DNA of 64,000 nucleotides from Oscillospiraceae bacterium (GTDB lineage Bacteria > Bacillota > Clostridia > Oscillospirales > Oscillospiraceae). The notes below the pieces were generated by a model. It was not told where the DNA came from, searched no databases, and worked only from the letters and a program-made list of their open reading frames with translations. The translations under genes were made by a program, and so were the position numbers. The DNA lies in NCBI GenBank assembly GCA_017406005.1, contig JAFQZI010000098.1, positions 1 through 64,000 of the forward strand, written 5' to 3'. This document shows positions 59,720 through 64,000 of this stretch, piece after piece; position 1 is the first letter of the stretch; the number at the start of each line of letters is the position of its first letter.

Positions 59720-60490
59720 TTATTCCTGCCAGAGAAACGGCATGAAGATACCAAGCTGTTTCTCCCAATCCTCTTCGCAGTGGCGTCCTCCTACCTTACA
59801 GTATAGCTTTGCTGCCCCGCCCGCCTTTATCACTTTGTTCGCGGTAGTCCTGCAGCTCTTATAAAGCCAGCTGGATCTGTCCTCGGCGTCCGGGTCTTTG
59901 ATCTTTCCATAGCCTTCTTTTGTTCCCCACGACAGATATATCCTTGTGTCAGGGTTCATCTCCGTTCTATTCATCTCATTCCACAGTTTGCCGCTGACAC
60001 TTCCGATCGACGGCGACAGGCATGCTGCTTTGGATATATATCTGTTATACCTGACAAGCGCATATGCAGCCATAAGACCTCCCATGCTTGAGCCTCCTAT
60101 AGCAGTACACTCACGAAAAGGTATTACAGGGAATGTCCGATCAATATATGGTTTGAGCTCCCACATGATTCCTTCCATGACAGCCTCTCCGAGAGGCTCA
60201 ATGCCGCGGAGCCAGCCAAAGCCCGATCCATACGGAAGGTATTCTGACAGTCTTTTGTTGCCTTCATGCGCGCACTCTATACCGACTATCACAAGCTGCT
60301 TGTCCCATGCTCCGCAGTACTCATCAAGCCCCCATGATTTCCCATACGTTGCATCCTTATCTCTGAACAGATTATGACCGTCAAAAAAATACATTACAGG
60401 ATAAGGCGGTGCTCCATGATCCGGGATGCGAATGTGAAGCCGCCTGTCTGCTGATATCGAATTAAAATAAAAACCCTGCTTCAAAAGCAT
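59720..60490 (-). CDS. Putative alpha/beta-hydrolase esterase (esterase D/enterochelin-esterase-like)
   Basis: 256 residues from the ATG at 60490; an in-frame start at 60520 is also possible and neither has a good SD. Strand and oxyanion region 'VMYFFDGHNLF', nucleophile elbow 'ECTAIGGSSMGGLMAAYALVRY' (Ser in GGSSMGG), 'YLSWGTKEGYGKIKDPD' with the likely Asp or Glu, and the His in 'KVGGRHCEEDWEKQL'. Cytoplasmic, as no signal peptide is seen. Substrate unknown. It lies in the decayed zone beside an HxlR fragment. Confidence 0.82.
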   Translation of the reverse strand: MLLKQGFYFNSISADRRLHIRIPDHGAPPYPVMYFFDGHNLFRDKDATYGKSWGLDEYCGAWDKQLVIVGIECAHEGNKRLSEYLPYGSGFGWLRGIEPLGEAVMEGIMWELKPYIDRTFPVIPFRECTAIGGSSMGGLMAAYALVRYNRYISKAACLSPSIGSVSGKLWNEMNRTEMNPDTRIYLSWGTKEGYGKIKDPDAEDRSSWLYKSCRTTANKVIKAGGAAKLYCKVGGRHCEEDWEKQLGIFMPFLWQE

Positions 60491-60826
60491 GATCCGAACA
60501 CCTGCCTTTTGTAAGCCCACTCATGACCTAAGGAGCATTTCCACCAGACTTTTTTCTGGGAACCGGCGGTGACCGTCCACGGGGTCAGGGAGCCGTTCTT
60601 TTTTGCTTGGCATAAATTGATATAATCACGGCATGTTCTGATGTACCATTTGACGCTGCTTTATCATGATAGGACCTGCTGATCGGTCATATTATGTGCA
60701 GTCAGTATATTACAATCGCAATAATATGTAAAGTTTGTGCACTAGAATGCTCATACATGTTCAAATCCATAATTTTGAGAACTGCACTGCTTTCTTTTCT
60801 GTAGAACCAAAAATACAACGAGCGCT

Positions 60827-60854
60827 ACTATCACACGATAAATCGTGTGATAGT
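60827..60854. promoter_or_regulatory. Perfect 28-bp palindrome upstream of ATPase gene 2
   Basis: Arms ACTATCACACGAT (60827-60839) and ATCGTGTGATAGT (60842-60854) with a 2-base centre. It lies 25 bases before the first operator-like repeat. The stretch 60491-60826 upstream holds no gene; I see only AT-rich sequence there. Confidence 0.75.
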
Positions 60855-60878
60855 TCAATTGTGTAACGGCACTATAAG

Positions 60879-60912
60879 TGAAGAAATCTGCCATTTATGG
60901 CAAAAATCTTCA
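60879..60912. promoter_or_regulatory. Upstream palindromic operator-like site of ATPase gene 2
   Basis: 34-bp imperfect palindrome TGAAGAAATCTGCCAT-TT-ATGGCAAAAATCTTCA. It ends 9 bases before the -35 box, exactly as at ATPase gene 1. Repeated at 60956-60989. Confidence 0.7.
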
Positions 60913-60921
60913 GACTGGCAG

Positions 60922-60950
60922 TTGACAATCATGTAAGATCGCGGTATTCT
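60922..60950 (+). promoter_or_regulatory. Promoter of ATPase gene 2
   Basis: TTGACA (60922-60927), a 17-base spacer and TATTCT (60945-60950), between the two palindrome copies. Confidence 0.7.
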
Positions 60951-60955
60951 ATCAC

Positions 60956-60989
60956 TGAAGAAATTTGCCGTTTAGGGCAAAAATCATCA
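60956..60989. promoter_or_regulatory. Downstream palindromic operator-like site of ATPase gene 2
   Basis: TGAAGAAATTTGCC...GGCAAAAATCATCA, a slightly diverged second copy, starting 5 bases after the -10 box and ending just before the SD. Confidence 0.68.
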
Positions 60990-61004
60990 CGGGAGCATAT
61001 CGGA

Positions 61005-62246
61005 ATGGAGATAAAAAGAGATTTATATCTGAATCGTCTGATCAACAGGAAAAACAATGGATTGATCAAGATCGTCACAGGCATCAGACGCTGTGGGAAA
61101 TCGTATTTGTTGGATCCCCTCTTTAAAAATCACCTGCTGAATGAAGGTGTGCCGCAGGACCACATTATCAAAATCGAACTGGATCGGATTTCAAACAGAG
61201 GGTTCCATAAGGATCCGGAAGCTTTCAACAGACATATTCATTCCTTGATAAAAGATAATGGACAGTATTATCTGCTTCTGGATGAAATCCAGCTGGTCGA
61301 AGATTTTGAACTTGTCCTTAACGGACTCCTGTATGAGAAAAACCTGGACATCTATGTTACCGGAAGCAATTCCAGATTCCTGTCCTCGGATATAATCACG
61401 GAATTCAGAGGACGCGGCGATCAGGTTCATTTGAATCCTCTCTCTTTTTCGGAGTATTATTCTGCCCTGGGAGGAGACAAAATCGACTGTTGGAACGAGT
61501 ACCTTACTTTCGGAGGAATGCCTCTGGTCTTATCAAAAGCGGATGACGCAGAAAAAAGTGAGTATCTTAATGGCTTGTTTGCCCAGACGTATTTCGCAGA
61601 TATCATAAGCAGATATGGGATCAAACGTACGGATATTCTTGATACCATTGTAGATATACTTGCTTCCTCTGTCGGATCTCTCACAAACCCGCAAAGAATA
61701 TATGAAACCTTTAAAAGCCACGGGGAAAAAGAGCTTTCCTTAAACACGATAAACGCATATCTGTCCTATCTGGAAGACGCTTTTATCGTAAAAAAGGCTC
61801 TGCGTTATGACGTAAAAGGCAGGAAGTACATCAACACCCCGCAAAAATACTATTTTTCGGATTTGGGCCTGCGTAACGCCAGATTGAATTTCAGGCAGCA
61901 GGAAGAAACCTATCTGATGGAAAATGTGATTTATAATGAGCTTCTGTTCAGAGGATACAGCGTGGACGTCGGGGTCGTCGAGATCCGCGAAGCGGGAAGA
62001 CATCTTCAGACAGAGGTGGATTTTGTCTGCAACATGGGCAATAATCGGTTTTACATCCAGTCAGCACTGAACCTGAGCACGCCGGAAAAGACAAAACAGG
62101 AAAGCAGACCATTAAACCATATCAGAGACAGCTTTAAAAAAATCATTATTGTTAAAGACAATATCAAAGCATGGAGAACCGATGACGGGATACTTGTTAT
62201 GGGGATCATTAATTTCCTGCTTGACCCGGACAGCCTGCTCAGATGA
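61005..62246 (+). CDS. AAA ATPase with C-terminal DUF4143 domain (copy 2)
   Basis: 413 residues from the ATG at 61005 (GGGAG 9-10 bases upstream); earlier in-frame starts lie within the operator repeats. Walker A 'IVTGIRRCGKSYLL', Walker B 'YYLLLDEIQL', 'YVTGSNSRFLSSD', 'FGGMPLVLSKADDAEKSEYL' and the C-terminal 'TEVDFVCNMGNNRFYIQSAL' parallel copy 1 throughout. The C-terminal part around 'YDVKGRKYIN' to 'ARLNFRQ' is nearly the same in both. Function is unknown. The upstream promoter plan is also the same as for copy 1. A serine-recombinase remnant begins just after the stop. Confidence 0.87.
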   Translation: MEIKRDLYLNRLINRKNNGLIKIVTGIRRCGKSYLLDPLFKNHLLNEGVPQDHIIKIELDRISNRGFHKDPEAFNRHIHSLIKDNGQYYLLLDEIQLVEDFELVLNGLLYEKNLDIYVTGSNSRFLSSDIITEFRGRGDQVHLNPLSFSEYYSALGGDKIDCWNEYLTFGGMPLVLSKADDAEKSEYLNGLFAQTYFADIISRYGIKRTDILDTIVDILASSVGSLTNPQRIYETFKSHGEKELSLNTINAYLSYLEDAFIVKKALRYDVKGRKYINTPQKYYFSDLGLRNARLNFRQQEETYLMENVIYNELLFRGYSVDVGVVEIREAGRHLQTEVDFVCNMGNNRFYIQSALNLSTPEKTKQESRPLNHIRDSFKKIIIVKDNIKAWRTDDGILVMGIINFLLDPDSLLR

Positions 62247-62249
62247 ACA

Positions 62250-62913
62250 ATCAATACGCCGAGGTGATCCCAAGCACAGCGGGGCTACGATCTTCTCGGG
62301 GAAGATCCGGTGCGGCTGCTGCGGCGGATGGTACGGCTCGAAGGTCTGGCACAGTAGCGACAAGTACCGCCGGGTCGTCTGGCAGTGCAATCATAAGTTC
62401 AAAGACAAGACCCGCTGCTCGACGCCGCACCTGACCGAGGATCAGGTGAAGGCCGCGTTCGTCAGGATGGCGAACAAGCTCTATGCCGACAGGGAGTTTT
62501 ATATCACGGAGCTCACCGCCATCAAGGATCGGCTGGCAGACACCACGGCGCTGGAGAAGGAGCGCAGGATTCTGGATGAGCAACTGGGCGTCGACGCCAA
62601 GGCCGTCACGGACCTGATCGCTCGGAATGCACGGGTGGCGCAGAACCAGAAAGAATACAACGAGCGCTACGACGCGCTGGTCAGCCGGTACGAGGATACC
62701 GAGCGAAAGCGCGATGCGGTCGTCGAGCAGATCGACCAGATCATGATCCGTCGCAGGAAGCTCGAGCGCTTCATCGATACCGTGAAGGACCTGCAGGAGC
62801 TCATCACTGAATTCGACACTGGCCTTTGGGCTGGGCTGGTGGACAGCATGACGGTTTACTCCAAGGAGCGGATCGTGTTTCGGCTTACCTGCGGGATGGA
62901 GATTGAAACATAA
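62250..62913 (+). pseudogene. C-terminal part of a large serine recombinase
   Basis: The frame opens in 'HSGATIFSGKIRCGCCGGWYGSKVWHSS', followed by 'WQCNHKFKDKTRCSTPHL', the paired-Cys zinc ribbon of large serine recombinases. A long coiled-coil of Lys/Glu/Arg-rich helix ('TTALEKERRILDEQLG', 'YNERYDALVSRYEDTERKRDAVVEQIDQ') and the usual end 'WAGLVDSMTVYSKERIVFRLTCG' complete it. The N-terminal catalytic and recombinase domains (about 300 residues) are missing, so it is inactive. GC content is higher than in the preceding ATPase gene. It marks a lost integrative element. Confidence 0.85.
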
Positions 62914-62920
62914 GATATTC

Positions 62921-62966
62921 TTGACATATGTCCGAAATGGTGCTATGATTATTTTCGACATAAGTC
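62921..62966 (+). promoter_or_regulatory. Promoter of the DUF134 gene with twin GACATA(T/A)GTC sites
   Basis: TTGACA (62921-62926), a 17-base spacer and TATGAT (62944-62949). GACATATGTC (62923-62932, perfect palindrome) overlaps the -35; GACATAAGTC (62957-62966) follows the -10. Both continue with (C/A)GAAATG, giving 17-bp direct repeats 34 bp apart. Confidence 0.65.
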
Positions 62967-62983
62967 AGAAATGAGGTGCGACT

Positions 62984-63781
62984 ATGCCCAGAAAACAAAG
63001 ATGCCGCTGGATAGGTGGTTATCCGGACTGTTGGGAATTCTCCCCGGAGGAAGTCTCGGACAAAGAACCCGTTGTATTGAGCCTGGATGAGTTTGAGACG
63101 ATCCGGCTGCTCGACCGGGAAGGCTTGACCCAGGAGCAGTGTGCCGAACGGATGGGCATTGCTCGTACCACTGTGACGGCCATCTACGAGAGCGCACGGC
63201 GGAAAGTAGCCGATGCGCTGGTGGATGGGAAACGTCTCCTGATCCGGGGCGGTAACTATCAGCTCAGCGATCAGGGAGCAGAGAACATCATAAAGAAAGG
63301 AACAGACACGATGAGAATTGCAGTAACTTACGAAAACGGAGAGGTCTTCCAGCATTTTGGTCACACGGAGCAGTTCAAGCTCTATGACGTTGAGGACGGT
63401 AGAATCGTCGCCGAACAGATCGTCCCTACCAACGGAAGCGGCCATGGTGCGCTGGCCGGCTTCCTGAAATCCGCTCAGGCGGACGCCCTGATCTGCGGCG
63501 GCATCGGCATGGGCGCGCAGACTGCGCTGGCCGAGGCGGGAATAAGGCTCTACGGCGGCGTTTCCGGTTCTGCCGATGCAGCTGCGCAGGCTCTGGCGGA
63601 TGGCACGCTGCAGTATGATCCCAATGCCCAATGCAACCACCACGGCCATCATCACGGCGAGGGACACGATTGCGGCCACCACCACGGTGATGAACACGAA
63701 TGTGGGCACCATCATGGAAAGGGCCTCGACTGCGGCCACCAGGAGGGCGACGAAGGATGCCACCGGCATCACGGAGAGTAA
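62984..63781 (+). CDS. DUF134 DNA-binding domain fused to a NifX-like metallocluster domain with a His/Cys-rich tail
   Basis: 265 residues; GAGGTG 5 bases before the ATG. Residues 1 to about 100 are DUF134: 'MPRKQRCRWIGGYPDCWEFSP' and the HTH-like 'LTQEQCAERMGIARTTVTAIYESARRKVADALV'. Residues about 107-205 resemble the dinitrogenase iron-molybdenum cofactor/NifX family ('MRIAVTYENGEVFQHFGHTEQFKLYDVEDG', 'ADALICGGIGMGAQTALAEAGI'). The last ~45 residues are dominated by His, Cys, Gly and acidic residues in repeats such as 'HHHGDEHECGHHHG', a likely metal store or sensor. It precedes an Mrp-type ATPase, so a role in metal or Fe-S homeostasis is inferred; autoregulation via the twin sites is plausible. 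Confidence 0.88.
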   Translation: MPRKQRCRWIGGYPDCWEFSPEEVSDKEPVVLSLDEFETIRLLDREGLTQEQCAERMGIARTTVTAIYESARRKVADALVDGKRLLIRGGNYQLSDQGAENIIKKGTDTMRIAVTYENGEVFQHFGHTEQFKLYDVEDGRIVAEQIVPTNGSGHGALAGFLKSAQADALICGGIGMGAQTALAEAGIRLYGGVSGSADAAAQALADGTLQYDPNAQCNHHGHHHGEGHDCGHHHGDEHECGHHHGKGLDCGHQEGDEGCHRHHGE

Positions 63782-63852
63782 GTAACTCCCGACAAAAAGA
63801 ATATCGAAAGATGCATCAAGCAAAATATTAATGGAGAGGAAGTAATTGTAAA

Positions 63853-64000
63853 ATGAGCGAGTGTAATCATGACTGTTCCAACTGCAGCGACAACTGCTCG
63901 GAACGGAAGCAGGAAAGCTTTCTCAAGGCACTGAACCCGCAGTCAAGCGTGAAAAAGGTCGTCGCAGTTGTCAGCGGCAAGGGCGGCGTCGGCAAAAGTC
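63853..64000 (+). CDS. mrp: Mrp/NBP35-type P-loop ATPase, 5' part (cut by window end)
   Basis: 49 codons are visible. The N-terminus is Cys-rich ('MSECNHDCSNCSDNCSERK'), as in Fe-S carrier forms of the family; 'KKVVAVVSGKGGVGKS' is the deviant Walker A of the ParA/MinD superfamily. Iron-sulfur cluster carrier or assembly factor. It follows the DUF134/NifX gene by about 70 bases, likely in one operon. Confidence 0.9.
   Translation, partial: MSECNHDCSNCSDNCSERKQESFLKALNPQSSVKKVVAVVSGKGGVGKS

Noticed and set aside
1..64000. Search for rRNA, tRNA, replication origin and prophage
   Set aside because: No cloverleaf, rRNA motifs, dnaA boxes cluster or phage structural genes were recognised by eye.

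Overview
The window reads as a chromosomal stretch of an anaerobic low-to-mid GC Firmicute of the class Clostridia (Lachnospiraceae-like or a related gut or rumen lineage). Grounds: an hrcA-grpE-dnaK-dnaJ operon behind a CIRCE element, a thiT-type ECF thiamine transporter behind a TPP riboswitch, CUT1 sugar uptake operons without their own ATPase, clostridial-type Rrf2, DUF134/NifX-like and Mrp genes, and sigma-A-type promoters with 17-base spacers. No rRNA, tRNA or CRISPR array was seen. The species is not determined.

Layout. 1-2.5 kb: a 5'-incomplete AraC regulator, an orphan sugar-type binding protein and a small PepSY protein. 2.5-4.3 kb: a DUF4143-type AAA ATPase gene bracketed by 74-bp direct repeats. 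4.3-8.5 kb: an NMT1/SsuA-like ABC transporter, a Crp/Fnr regulator and a G3E (CobW-like) GTPase; two copies of the palindrome TTGCAAATGCAA lie at the transporter and regulator promoters. 8.6-12.9 kb: diaminopropionate ammonia-lyase with a PPK2-family kinase, then a secreted protein and a histidine phosphatase. 13-18.7 kb: a LacI regulator divergent from a Gfo/Idh/MocA oxidoreductase and a CUT1 sugar transporter. 18.8-31.7 kb: one long arginine operon argG-argH-argC-argJ-argB-argD-argF-carA-carB, whose last gene is fused in frame to a diaminopimelate epimerase domain. 31.9-39.6 kb: short housekeeping units (Rrf2/RsmE, a TerB-like/AAA protein, GDPD, YfcE, and a thiT-led operon ending in a secreted tyrosine phosphatase). 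39.7-45.3 kb: heat-shock operon and thiamine pyrophosphokinase. 45.4-53 kb: a large zinc-ribbon surface protein, TetR, an MMPL transporter and a protein of X-X-X-Leu-X-X-Gly heptads. 53-57 kb: an iron(III)-type ABC transporter. 57-64 kb: pepT, a class I amidotransferase, then a decayed zone with gene remnants (peptide-ABC ATPase tail, HxlR tail, serine recombinase tail), a second DUF4143 ATPase, and a DUF134/NifX/His-rich gene followed by a truncated mrp.

The most unusual signals are regulatory or repetitive. (i) Both DUF4143 ATPase genes, 58 kb apart, have the same promoter plan: a consensus-like promoter framed on each side by a copy of one long imperfect palindrome, the copies being 76-77 bp apart. 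(ii) A dispersed element with an exactly 48-nt hairpin core occurs five times (10.8, 12.9, 31.8, 34.7 and 36.2 kb), four times between convergent genes. (iii) The ATPase-1 gene lies between two 74-bp double-hairpin repeats, as in a cassette. (iv) CarB is fused to a DapF domain that lacks the first catalytic cysteine.

Functions and starts come from reading translated motifs and ribosome binding sites by eye; no database search was run.
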